DNA of 64,000 nt from G963677915 sp963677915 (GTDB taxonomy: Bacteria > Bacillota > Clostridia > Lachnospirales > Vallitaleaceae), in NCBI GenBank assembly GCA_963677915.2, contig CAXXGE010000007.1, positions 1-64,000 on the forward strand, given 5' to 3'. The notes below the pieces were generated by a model that saw only the letters and a list, made by a program, of their open reading frames with translations, was not told the DNA's origin and made no database searches. This document shows, one piece after another, positions 1 through 8,149 of the stretch. The translations under genes were made by a program, and so were the position numbers. The stretch's first letter is position 1; the number at the start of each line of letters is the position of its first letter.

Positions 1-74
1 CTCTCAATGAAGTTCCGAATGAATGAGGTCTTGCCCGATCCCAGGTATCCGCTTGTCAGTATGATTTCATTCAT
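1..74 (-). CDS. P-loop GTPase/ATPase, CobW/HypB-like (5' fragment)
   Basis: Only the first 24 codons lie in the window; the gene runs off the left edge. The peptide begins MNEIILTSGYLGSGKTSFIR, which contains a Walker A loop (GSGKTS) right after the first beta strand, as in G3E GTPases of the CobW/HypB type. A good AGGAG ribosome site lies about 10 nt upstream of the ATG. It follows the methyltransferase-like gene at 107-1456 on the same strand with only about 30 nt between, so the two are likely cotranscribed. Such GTPases are often found with corrinoid methyltransferase genes, where a metal- or cofactor-handling role is suspected. The exact subfamily cannot be told from 24 residues. Confidence 0.6.
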   Translation of the reverse strand, partial: MNEIILTSGYLGSGKTSFIRNFIE

Positions 75-106
75 GGAAAAACAGCTCCTCTTCTGTCAGG
101 ATTGAT

Positions 107-1456
107 TTACTTCTTGCTTTCTATAGCTTCGAACAGTTCCTCACGGCCTGGTATGATCGATGACCATTTAAGTTCGCCATTGATATAAAGCGACGGAAGG
201 TTCGTCACACCATTTTCCTGCATCTCGCGATATTTTCCAATTGCGTGTATTTATACTCCACCGTGTCGATTTCATCACCGTAGTGTTCTTTCGCCTTCAC
301 TACCGCGTCCCACATGTATGTGCATGCTGCGCATGTCGCTGAATCCAGTGTAAACACTTCGACGAACGGCTTTTTGAGCGCGTCATAGTCCGGCAGTTCC
401 ACATCGATGTCCAGTTCCGGGCTCTCATAGTTCTTGACCATCTCGCGCACCGCTCAGTCTCTTTGACAGCCTGGGCTACACCAATAGCGTTCTCCTTCGG
501 CACATCATACGGCATGTCACAGCCTGGTGCTACGATCAGCTTCCCATGGCTGATATTGCCCAGCAAGTCGACCACATACTTCATATTCTCCTGCTGGGTA
601 CCATGGAGCATCAGTGTTGTCAGAGGGATGTTGCCGCCTATGGTGATGCCGTACCTGTCAGTGATTTCCTTCGCCTTGATGATGTCCACGTTCTCGTCGA
701 TCGACACGCTGTCAGGTTTCGTCTTGCACATGACCTCCATCTGTCTTGTGGCATTCCCGCAAACGAAGAACGAGGACAGGGCGCCTTTTTGCCTCACGTG
801 TTCAAAGATCGTCTCAAAAGGCTCGTGGCACATAGCCTCGAAGTGGTCAGGAGATATCTGGGACACCAGCGGATCAACGACGGCGATGACATCCATGCCC
901 GCTTCAATGTAATAGTCCGCCATCTTAAGAGCCACTTCCGTCGTGAAGTCCATCAGCTCTTTTACATAGTTCTCGTCCAGGATCATGTCCATGAAGATCT
1001 CGTTGCCTCTCAGGTGGGAGGCCAGTGTGAAAGGTCCGCAGATCAGGCCGTACAGCGCCGTGTCGGCCCCTACCGCTCCTTCATCCGCGACATTGCATCC
1101 AGCACCATCGGGATTCTGCCTTTATCCTTCTCTGGAAGCTCGCATCTACAGGGAATCTCACGGTTTTCCTGCAGTGGATGAGTCTTTACCGACGGTGGTG
1201 CGTCGTCCGCCCATACCAACTCGCATCCGAGAATCTCAGCTTCCACTTGGAGGTCAAAGACCACCGGCATGCCGTCGGGCGTGTAGAGGTCATGGGCTTC
1301 CAGCAGCGACTCGACCAGCTTGTCAGCGTCCGTCAGAACCTCTGTTGCCGTGTAACCCTTTAGTGAACCAGCATGCACGCCGGTGAATGGCAGCCATGCC
1401 ACACGATCCACATCTTCGCCTTTGATTGTTTTTATAATTCGTTCTTTTCCTGTCAT
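107..1456 (-). pseudogene. URO-D/MtaA-type corrinoid methyltransferase fused to a thioredoxin-like domain, frame-broken
   Basis: Read across frames this is one gene of about 450 codons. The N-terminal part (1456 to about 1070) starts MTGKERIIKTIKGEDVDRVA, typical of uroporphyrinogen-decarboxylase-fold methyltransferases such as MtaA/MtbA, which move methyl groups between corrinoid proteins and thiols. The middle (about 1070 to 455) continues with VVDPLVSQISPDHF and VSIDEN and a late APGCDMPYDVP motif. The C-terminal part (about 455 to 107) is a thioredoxin fold with a CAAC pair (DSATCAACTYM) and a cis-Pro loop (NLPSLYINGE). Frame changes occur near 1070, 455 and 245, each explained by a single base. 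The ATG has an AAGGAGA site. Without the breaks it would be a methyltransferase carrying its own redox domain. Breaks may be sequence errors or real decay. Confidence 0.6.
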
Positions 1457-1579
1457 TGTCTTCTCCTTTTAATACCGAAATTTTTTTGCGTCTATAGCCA
1501 TTTTAATTCTTTTTCAGAATGTCATATTGGATATTCTTAATGATTTTGTATATTTTTAGTCTTGAGACTTTCCATACAG

Positions 1580-1615
1580 AAAACCCCTGGTTCCATACGC
1601 GGAACCAGGGGTTTT
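1580..1615 (-). terminator. Rho-independent terminator after the PocR/AraC gene
   Basis: A perfect 15-bp stem (AAAACCCCTGGTTCC and its complement) closes a 6-nt loop. It lies 12 nt past the stop of the regulator gene and, being flanked by A and T runs, could work in both directions. It separates the regulator from the methyltransferase gene. Confidence 0.85.
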
Positions 1616-1626
1616 CCCATCAGTCG

Positions 1627-2873
1627 TCATAGTGATTCTCTGAATTTTTTCGGATTCATGCAACAAGGGCTGTAAATGTTTTCGTGAAGTGGCTTTGGTC
1701 GTGGAATCCGACCATATTGGCTATGTCGGCAATGTTGATGTCTTTGTTTTTGAGCAGGGTCTTGCTGTTGTTGATCCTCACTTTGTTCAGATACCTATTG
1801 AATGTCGTGCCGGTCTCTTTTCCAAATATCTTGCTGAAATGCTGCGGACTGAAGAACACATGCGATGCGACCTCCTCAAGGGTCAACTTGTTCATGTAGT
1901 TTCCCCTGATATAGTCCATGGCTTTGAAAATCGCGTCCTTGTGTTTGGCTTCTCCGAACCTGAAGACGGACATCGTGAATCTCCTGCAGACATTGGCCAG
2001 CCACTCGGTCAATTCGTCGGCAGTTCGGAATCTGTGGATTTCATCCAGATAGGAGTAGTTGAGACCGAACACTTCCTCGACCTGGGCTCCGCCCTCAAGC
2101 GCCGCTCTGGAAAGCAGCACGACCAGTTCCAGCACCCTTGATTTCAATGATTGGAAGTCACCTCCGAAAGTCGTGAAAACCCGAAGCATGATCTGGTCCA
2201 GAAGCTTGGTTGCACCTTTTTGATCACCTGATGGCAATCAGGTTCATCAGCTCCCTTTCCTTTTCGATAGGATACAGAGCCCCATCCTCGACAGAACCTC
2301 CCATTGACTGGATACGGTTGATATAGCCTGTCGTTTCGCTGCGTACTTCCATTCCCTTCCTGTCTGCCAGGAATCCCTCATATGCGAGAGGGGTCGATAT
2401 AATGCATGCCTGCAAAGAGCAGATTCGCAAGGGCTTTGACCCGCTTAGTTGATACTAAGGGGATTACATCCAGACAATCAAGAATCTGCTGCTCGTTCAA
2501 GTCTTTCATCAGGCTGTTTTTCCGTATGCTATCGACAAGGAACTCGTCCGGCCGGCGTCATCATCAGCGGTCCTGCCACAATGGCTCCTGCTATGCCGTC
2601 GTTCATGAGTGGTGTAGTGAAATAGATTAGGCTGTACGGGCAGAAGAAGATATAGCTTCCCCCATATATAGCAGCCTGGGTAGGCACCATATAGAAAACT
2701 CTCCTTCAGTAGGTCATATCGAATCCGAGCGCCTGATAGATGCCTGGTTCCGGCCCCTCTGATTTCATTATATTTCCTGCATTGTCGATCAGCATGCATG
2801 TCAGGTCTGCGGAATCGGCAAAATTGTCCACTATGTAATTCGCTTTTTCAATATCGAAACCATAAGTTTCCAT
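1627..2873 (-). pseudogene. PocR-domain AraC-family regulator, frame-broken
   Basis: Pieces in several frames add up to a protein of about 415 residues. The N-terminus (METYGFDIEKANYIVDNF, then LIDNAGN) matches the PocR ligand-binding domain seen in regulators of corrinoid and diol pathways. The C-terminal third is an AraC DNA-binding domain with two helix-turn-helices (LTLEEVASHVFFSPQHFSKI and INIADIANMVGFHDQSHFTK), ending in MNPKKFRESL in another frame. Frame changes lie near 2700, between 2430 and 2510, near 2230 and near 1660. The likely start is the ATG at 2873, behind GGTGGTG. Position next to the corrinoid-type methyltransferase fits a local activator. Four or more indels in one gene argue for decay, unless this stretch was poorly sequenced. 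Confidence 0.6.
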
Positions 2874-2888
2874 CTGTAACACCACCAA

Positions 2889-3236
2889 TGATATGCCTTT
2901 TGTCTATCAGTATATCACCTGGTTTACCTCGTATCAACAAGAGGAAACTAGATCGATTATTGACTAGTGTATATGCACAGCACAAAGAGAGAGCTATATC
3001 ATATTTTATATTGAAAGTTGCATATTCATTTTTACATCCTCAAATCTCAATACTCGCATCTTGAAACCTTTTTAAATATCACCCAAAAACCATCAGCGCG
3101 CTATTTTTATATACACCTTATTATCCATTTTCTTATACTTTAATTTTTAGATATATTGTGCAACCTATTTATAATGCTACCATTTTTAGATCCTATATAA
3201 CTTTCTCATTTGTAATCATTACGTCACCTTCTTCCC
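2889..3236. other. AT-rich gap without a recognisable gene
   Basis: No convincing coding frame, RNA gene or strong hairpin was seen between the start of the PocR/AraC gene and the end of the yhcH remnant. It should hold the promoter of the regulator gene on the minus strand, but no consensus promoter stands out. Confidence 0.4.
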
Positions 3237-3448
3237 CTATGCCTTAACCTTTACAACAACTTTCCTTATATTCATCGGCGCATCCACCATACATCCTGGT
3301 CTGTGGATGTCTTTCGGGAAAAAAATGCAGTAACACCCCTCCGAAGATACGATAAAGTTCTCTTTTCCTATGTTTTCGTGGAAATATATGTCATTTTCAG
3401 GCTGTTCATCTATGATAACTGATTCTCCGATATCAGGTGCATACCCTA
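3237..3448 (-). pseudogene. yhcH: yhcH/nanQ-type protein, 3' part cut off by IS630-type element
   Basis: This stretch encodes the C-terminal 69 residues of a YhcH/YjgK/YiaL (DUF386) protein, beginning GYAPDIGESVII and including CIFFPKDIHRPGCMVD, with the conserved histidine region of the cupin-like fold, and ends KVVVKVKA-stop. The 5' part lies beyond the insertion element at 4747-4992. Removing the element and one copy of the TA target rejoins the reading frame exactly (TEKL then GYAPD), giving a 151-residue protein of normal family length. Confidence 0.85.
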
Positions 3449-4746
3449 GTGTAGTGTATCGTTGATATTTAAGTAAATACTTTGCCTGAAAATGCTGATT
3501 TCAAGCCGTTTTTATAGTATAATAAAAGAAACGGCGGTGATTGAAAATGGCAAGAAAAAAGAAGTATGTAATCGCATTAACAGATGACGAATTAAAGACT
3601 TTAATGTCTGTAAAACGCAAGAAAAAAACAACAAAAACTGTCAGATGCAGATGTCAGATATTGATATATCTTGATGAAGCCCATGGCAAAGCATATACTC
3701 AGGAACAATGTGCCAATTCTGTTGGTGTCTGTATAGCTACCGTATACAATGTAATCAAGTATTTCGTTGATGGTGGTCTTGAAAAGGTTCTTTCGTATGG
3801 CAGAAACATTAACTCTGATAATGCACGCCGAAAACTGGATGGCCGTGCAGAAGCAAAACTTATTGAAATAGCATGCGGACCTGTACCTGAAGGTCATTCC
3901 AGATGGACTCTTCGTCTTTTGGAGGATAAAGCAAAAGTGGAACTTGATGTTCCTGTCAGCAAAGATGCAATAAGAAGAGCCTTAAAAAAAACAAATTGCG
4001 ACCTCACAAAAAACGACTACTGGTGCATCCCGCCAAAAGAAAATGCCGAATTCGTAGCGTGCATGGAAGATGTCCTTGATGTCTATGAACAGCCTTATAA
4101 TCCATTACAACCAGTCGTATGTATGGACGAAAAACCTTACCAACTCCTTGGTGAATCAAGAGATCCATTGCCAATGAGAAAAGGCAGCGATCAAAAGATT
4201 GATTCAGAATATGTCAGAAAAGGCACCTGTAGTATATTCGTTTTCACCGAACCATTGGGTGGAGTCAGACATTTGAACGTTTGCAGTCGTCGTACTTCAA
4301 TAGACTGGGCCAAAGAAATCAAATGTATGGTTGATGTTCACTACCCGGATGCTGAAAAGATCATATTGATTATGGATAATCTGAATACACATAAAATTTC
4401 ATCGCTTTACAAAGCCTTTCCGCCAGCAGAAGCACGAAGAATCGCAAAGCGACTAGAGGTACATTACACTCCGAAGCACGGAAGTTGGTTGAACATAGCT
4501 GAAATTGAACTGAATGTGATGACAAGGCAATGTCTTAAACGAAGAATCGACAATATTGATACACTCCGTTCAGAATTGTCAACATGGGAATCAGAGCGAA
4601 ACAATAACTCAGCTGGAGTCACTTGGCAATTTACAAATAGCCAAGCAAGAACAAAATTAATCTCACTATATCCAACGATTGAGATAGCAGATGAGTGCAA
4701 GTAAATACAAATGCGTTTATTTATAAATATCAACGATACACTACAC
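3449..4746 (+). mobile_element. IS630-type insertion sequence inside yhcH
   Basis: The element is 1298 bp and carries one transposase gene. Its ends are inverted repeats: the left end reads GTGTAGTGTATCGTTGATAT and the right end is the same sequence on the other strand, near-perfect over about 25 bp. A TA dinucleotide flanks each side (3447-3448 and 4747-4748), as expected for IS630/Tc1-mariner elements, which duplicate TA on insertion. The intact ends and open transposase suggest a recent insertion. Confidence 0.93.
3547..4704 (+). CDS. IS630-family DDE transposase
   Basis: The 385-residue protein has an N-terminal helix-turn-helix region (YTQEQCANSVGVCIATVYNV) and a C-terminal DDE integrase core. 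Recognisable core segments are VVCMDEKPYQL (first Asp), IILIMDNLNTHKI (second Asp) and HYTPKHGSWLNIAEIELNV (catalytic Glu in the usual SWLN-x-xE context), all typical of IS630 transposases. A TTG six bases upstream (3541) could also start translation, but the ATG at 3547 lies better behind the weak GGCGGTGA site. The gene is complete and fills the element between its inverted repeats. It would cut and paste the element into TA sites. Confidence 0.93.
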   Translation: MARKKKYVIALTDDELKTLMSVKRKKKTTKTVRCRCQILIYLDEAHGKAYTQEQCANSVGVCIATVYNVIKYFVDGGLEKVLSYGRNINSDNARRKLDGRAEAKLIEIACGPVPEGHSRWTLRLLEDKAKVELDVPVSKDAIRRALKKTNCDLTKNDYWCIPPKENAEFVACMEDVLDVYEQPYNPLQPVVCMDEKPYQLLGESRDPLPMRKGSDQKIDSEYVRKGTCSIFVFTEPLGGVRHLNVCSRRTSIDWAKEIKCMVDVHYPDAEKIILIMDNLNTHKISSLYKAFPPAEARRIAKRLEVHYTPKHGSWLNIAEIELNVMTRQCLKRRIDNIDTLRSELSTWESERNNNSAGVTWQFTNSQARTKLISLYPTIEIADECK

Positions 4747-4992
4747 TAGTTTCTCTGTTCCCCTGACAACAAACTGGACATCGATGTAGTCTTTATGTGT
4801 CTCCGGCCTTTTCGTTTCAATAGGTGTTGTTTCGATATCCATGACGATTGCATAGATATCCTCGCCGTTAATCTCATACTTACCAGGTTCCATGGAAAGA
4901 AAATCATTTTCCATAATATATTTTAATGCCATGCGGATTCCTTCAGGATAATAGTACACGTCTTCTTTGGTGAAAACCGATGAGAAAATCAC
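4747..4992 (-). pseudogene. yhcH: yhcH/nanQ-type protein, 5' part cut off by IS630-type element
   Basis: The N-terminal 82 codons read MIFSSVFTKEDVYYYPEGIR and later HKDYIDVQFVVRGTEKL, characteristic of YhcH (DUF386). The GTG start overlaps the nagA stop in a GTGA junction, and a GGGAGG ribosome site sits inside the end of nagA, so the gene is translationally coupled to nagA. E. coli YhcH, also named NanQ, speeds interconversion of sialic acid anomers, which fits the surrounding sialic acid genes. The insertion leaves only a truncated product ending a few residues into the IS, probably inactive. Confidence 0.88.
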
Positions 4993-6125
4993 GAAATCCC
5001 TCCCTCTATCTTAATCTGTTTTCCTTTTATAATCACCGACTTGATTTCCAGATTCTCATCAAGCAACACCAGGTTGGCACTTTTTCCCGGAGTAATGCTG
5101 CCAAAGTGCTCATAGATACCGATTGCCATAGCAGGATTCACAGTCGCGCACTTCACCGCGGTCTCCAGAGGTATTCCGACGTTCCGAACGACATTGCGGA
5201 CGCAATCCATAAGATTCATAACTGAACCTGCTATTGTTCCATCAGGCAATATGGCTTTGTTTCCTGTTACCTTGACAGTCTGTCCACCTAAGTCGTATTC
5301 TCCATCTGCCAATCCCGTAGCCCTCATGCTGTCGCTTACCAGGATAATCCTGTCCTCCCCGAACATTTTGAATGTTGCCCGTATGACGCTTGGATGAATA
5401 TGCACGCCGTCACATATCAATTCGACATGGGAATTTTCAACATCAAATGCTGCCCCTATCACCCCTGGATCTCTGTGACTGAAGGGAGGCATGGCATTGT
5501 ATAGATGCGTGACATGACTTGCCCCTTTTTCAAACGCGTTGCGCGCAATCGAGTAATCTGCTGTAGTGTGAGCCAGCGACAGGACGACCTCATCCTTTAG
5601 ATTAGATATAAAATCATCCGCTCCCTCGGTTTCAGGTGCAATTGATACCAGCCTAAACATGTTTCCCGATTTTTTCTGCAACCGCCGGAACATCTCTGCG
5701 TCCGGCTTATGAATATAGTCTGCATTCTGAGCTCCCTTTTTTTCAGCAGATATGAAGGGCCCTTCCATATTCAGGGCACAAAGAACCGAACCATTTTCCC
5801 CCTGATATGTTGCAACCGTCTCACAAATATGCTCCAGACGTCCTTCATCGAGAGTCATCGTCGCGGGACACAACGTCGTTATACCGTTCCTTGCCTGATA
5901 TTCTGTGATAGCTCTTATAGCTTCATGCCTTCCGTCGCATAAATCATAGCCCATACACCCGTGCATATGAATGTCCGTAAGGCCTGGTATTGCATACAGA
6001 CCGGTTGCATCGATTTCATCGTCGGCAACTGGCTGGCTTCCTGTAAATTTCTCGCCCTGAATGTAAATATCCTCGACTTGAAATTCATTTTTTTCTGTAA
6101 AAACCATAGCGTTCTTTATTATCAT
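4989..6125 (-). CDS. nagA: N-acetylglucosamine-6-phosphate deacetylase
   Basis: NagA removes the acetyl group from GlcNAc-6-P to give glucosamine-6-P and acetate. The 378-residue length is normal. Metal and catalytic motifs of the amidohydrolase superfamily are visible in order: DIHMHGCMGYD, NMEGPFISAEKKGAQN (metal-binding Glu), LAHTTADY and SHVTHLYNAMPPFSHRDPG (His ligands), ICDGVHIHP, and LVSDSMRATGLADGEY (catalytic Asp). The ATG is preceded by GAGGAGG. It lies 33 nt after nagB and overlaps yhcH by GTGA, so the three form one operon. In this island it handles GlcNAc-6-P made by NanE. Confidence 0.96.
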   Translation of the reverse strand: MIIKNAMVFTEKNEFQVEDIYIQGEKFTGSQPVADDEIDATGLYAIPGLTDIHMHGCMGYDLCDGRHEAIRAITEYQARNGITTLCPATMTLDEGRLEHICETVATYQGENGSVLCALNMEGPFISAEKKGAQNADYIHKPDAEMFRRLQKKSGNMFRLVSIAPETEGADDFISNLKDEVVLSLAHTTADYSIARNAFEKGASHVTHLYNAMPPFSHRDPGVIGAAFDVENSHVELICDGVHIHPSVIRATFKMFGEDRIILVSDSMRATGLADGEYDLGGQTVKVTGNKAILPDGTIAGSVMNLMDCVRNVVRNVGIPLETAVKCATVNPAMAIGIYEHFGSITPGKSANLVLLDENLEIKSVIIKGKQIKIEGGIS

Positions 6126-6158
6126 ATGCCAATCCTCCTCGTGTTGATCTCGTCATCG

Positions 6159-6890
6159 TCACAAAGGTATTTTCGATAGAGCCGCTTCATCACCTACGAG
6201 TACTACATCATTGTGCATCTGCAGGATTGAGGCCGGCACCGATGGAGTAACCGGACCGAAGAATGCTCTATTGACAATGTCTGCTTTGTTCTCACCGCTA
6301 ACTACTACCAGTATCTTTCTGGACTGCATGATAGTTTTTATACCCATTGTATACGCATATTTTGGCACTTCCTCCTGATTTTCGAACAATCTGGAATTGG
6401 CGGCAATTGTGCTTTGTGTAAGCGTCACACAGTGGGTGCCTTTTTCAAATGCTTCATCCGGCTCATTGAATCCGATATGACCATTATGTCCAAGCCCTAG
6501 AAGCTGTAGGTCGATTCCGCCCAATTTGTGGATGACACTGTTGTATCTTTCACATTCAGCCTTGTCATCGATAGCCATACCGTTAGGCAAATAAGTGTTT
6601 TCATCTTTTATGTTGACTTGGGAGAACAGATGCTGGTTCATGAAATAATGGTAGCTGTGTTTGCTATTTGGGGCCAGTCCCTTGTATTCATCCAGATTGA
6701 CCGATTTTGCATCAGCAAAATCAAGATCCCCTTTTTTGTACCATTCCACTAGCTGCTTATAAATACCTATCGGTGTAGAACCCGTAGCCAAACCAAGTGC
6801 GCAGTTCGGCTTCATGATCACTTGAGCCGATATGATATTGGCTGCCTTCCTGCTCATATCATTGTAATCCTTAGCTTTGTAGATTTTCAT
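6159..6890 (-). CDS. nagB: Glucosamine-6-phosphate deaminase
   Basis: NagB converts glucosamine-6-P to fructose-6-P and ammonia, the exit from amino-sugar catabolism into glycolysis. The 243-residue protein shows the family signature LGLGHNGHIGFNEP and the substrate loop LATGSTPIG. I place the start at the ATG at 6890 (MKIYKAKDYND), which follows an AGGAG site by about 10 nt, rather than the TTG 21 bases upstream. It is the first gene of the nagB-nagA-yhcH operon and is divergent from nanA, so the 200-bp gap between them holds both promoters. Confidence 0.96.
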   Translation of the reverse strand: MKIYKAKDYNDMSRKAANIISAQVIMKPNCALGLATGSTPIGIYKQLVEWYKKGDLDFADAKSVNLDEYKGLAPNSKHSYHYFMNQHLFSQVNIKDENTYLPNGMAIDDKAECERYNSVIHKLGGIDLQLLGLGHNGHIGFNEPDEAFEKGTHCVTLTQSTIAANSRLFENQEEVPKYAYTMGIKTIMQSRKILVVVSGENKADIVNRAFFGPVTPSVPASILQMHNDVVLVGDEAALSKIPL

Positions 6891-6971
6891 GTTCTTTTTG
6901 CTCCTATCCAATCAATCACTATATTTAGTATTCTATCTGATTCCATTTTAATACCCTTTTCGTCAAACATG

Positions 6972-6986
6972 AAGCTTTCAAAGCTT
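6972..6986. promoter_or_regulatory. 15-bp palindrome between nagB and nanA, possible operator
   Basis: A perfect inverted repeat AAGCTTT-C-AAAGCTT lies about 80 bp upstream of nagB and 120 bp upstream of the nanA promoter core. Its place in the divergent control region suggests a repressor site (RpiR- or GntR-type), but no second copy was seen to confirm this. Confidence 0.35.
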
Positions 6987-7081
6987 TTCTGGAATTACTT
7001 TCACATTAGGTCGAAAAAGCTAATCCAGCAAGCTCCCTGCCACCTCTTTTGTGTATCTACTGTCAGAGTTTCCCACATTAA

Positions 7082-7110
7082 TTGCTGTGCTAATAGGTCA
7101 ATGATATAAT
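7082..7110 (+). promoter_or_regulatory. Sigma-A-type promoter of nanA
   Basis: TTGCTG at 7082-7087 and TATAAT at 7105-7110 are separated by exactly 17 bp. The start codon of nanA lies 50 bp downstream. Confidence 0.75.
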
Positions 7111-7159
7111 TGTGATTACATCAATAACCAATCAAATGAAGGGATCTGGAATTACAATT

Positions 7160-8077
7160 ATGATGAAATTCGATACGTCACGCTTCAGAAACGTAACAAT
7201 TGCATTAAACACGCCATTCAAACCGGACGGAGACGTAGACTATGAGGCTACAAAAGCCTTGACTCGCCATTTCCAAAAAAAAGGTGTTAAGAGCATGTAT
7301 GTCTGCGGAAGTACCGGCGAAGGTTTTCTGTTGGACAACGAGGAACGCAAGCAAATAGTGGACACTATTATGACAGAAGCTGGCGACAGCATGAACATCA
7401 TTGTCCATGTGGGTTGTCCATCGACCAGACATTCAGCACAGTTGGCAAGGTTCGCAGAGCAAGCTGGTGCAACGGCGACGTCTGCTGTCCCGAGCGTCTA
7501 TTACCGCCCGGGTGAAGAAGGTGTCTTCCGCCATTGGACCGCCATCACTGAAGCTGCCGACTTACCTTTCTTCATCTACAACATCCCGCAGCTGACAGGC
7601 TTCAATCTATCGATGGACCTGTTCAATAAAATGCTTGAAAACGAGCGTGTGGCAGGAATCAAGTGTTCTTCCGAGCCGGTTCAGGATATCATGCGTTTCA
7701 AGCAAGCAGGCGGTGAAGACTTCATTGTATTCAATGGTCCGGACGAACAGTACCTGGCCGGACGGATCATGGGTGCAGACGCTGGCATCGGCGGCACCTA
7801 CGGCGCCATGCCTGAATTGTTCCTCAAGCTTGATGAACTCATCAATCGCGGTGAATTTAACAAAGCTTATGGGCTGCAGGCAACTATCACCGAATTCATC
7901 TACCGACTGTTGAGATTCCCTTCTCTATACGGCGCGGTGAAGACCCTTATCGGCATGGACGGATGTCGTATTGGAGATCCAAGGCTTCCTTTCCTGCCTG
8001 TCAGCGAAAAGGATCCAGCGATCATCTCTCTTTATAGCGATATACAGAAAGCTGTTGACGCAGCAAGTTCATTATAG
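7160..8077 (+). CDS. nanA: N-acetylneuraminate lyase (DapA/NanA family)
   Basis: A class I aldolase of the dihydrodipicolinate synthase/NanA family, 305 residues from the ATG at 7160. Visible motifs are GSTGEGFLL (carboxylate-binding loop), SAVPSVYYRP (catalytic Tyr), FFIYNIPQLTGFNLSM and VAGIKCSS, whose Lys forms the Schiff base. The GSTGE and YNIP-x-LTGFNL forms are closer to sialic acid lyases than to DapA. It would split N-acetylneuraminate into N-acetylmannosamine and pyruvate. Longer starts at 7112 (GTG) exist but would leave almost no leader after the 7105-7110 promoter core. It is the only plus-strand gene of the island, closed by a strong terminator shared with the ROK kinase gene. 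Confidence 0.88.
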   Translation: MMKFDTSRFRNVTIALNTPFKPDGDVDYEATKALTRHFQKKGVKSMYVCGSTGEGFLLDNEERKQIVDTIMTEAGDSMNIIVHVGCPSTRHSAQLARFAEQAGATATSAVPSVYYRPGEEGVFRHWTAITEAADLPFFIYNIPQLTGFNLSMDLFNKMLENERVAGIKCSSEPVQDIMRFKQAGGEDFIVFNGPDEQYLAGRIMGADAGIGGTYGAMPELFLKLDELINRGEFNKAYGLQATITEFIYRLLRFPSLYGAVKTLIGMDGCRIGDPRLPFLPVSEKDPAIISLYSDIQKAVDAASSL

Positions 8078-8092
8078 TAAATAGTCAAAATT

Positions 8093-8134
8093 AAAAATGG
8101 CTGTGTGCCGCAACGTCGGCACACAGCCATTTTT
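8093..8134. terminator. Bidirectional terminator between nanA and nanK
   Basis: An 18-bp perfect stem (AAAAATGGCTGTGTGCCG and its complement) with a 6-nt loop. The A run at one foot and T run at the other let it end both the plus-strand nanA message and the minus-strand operon ending in the ROK gene. Confidence 0.92.
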
Positions 8135-8149
8135 CACTTTCAAATAATA

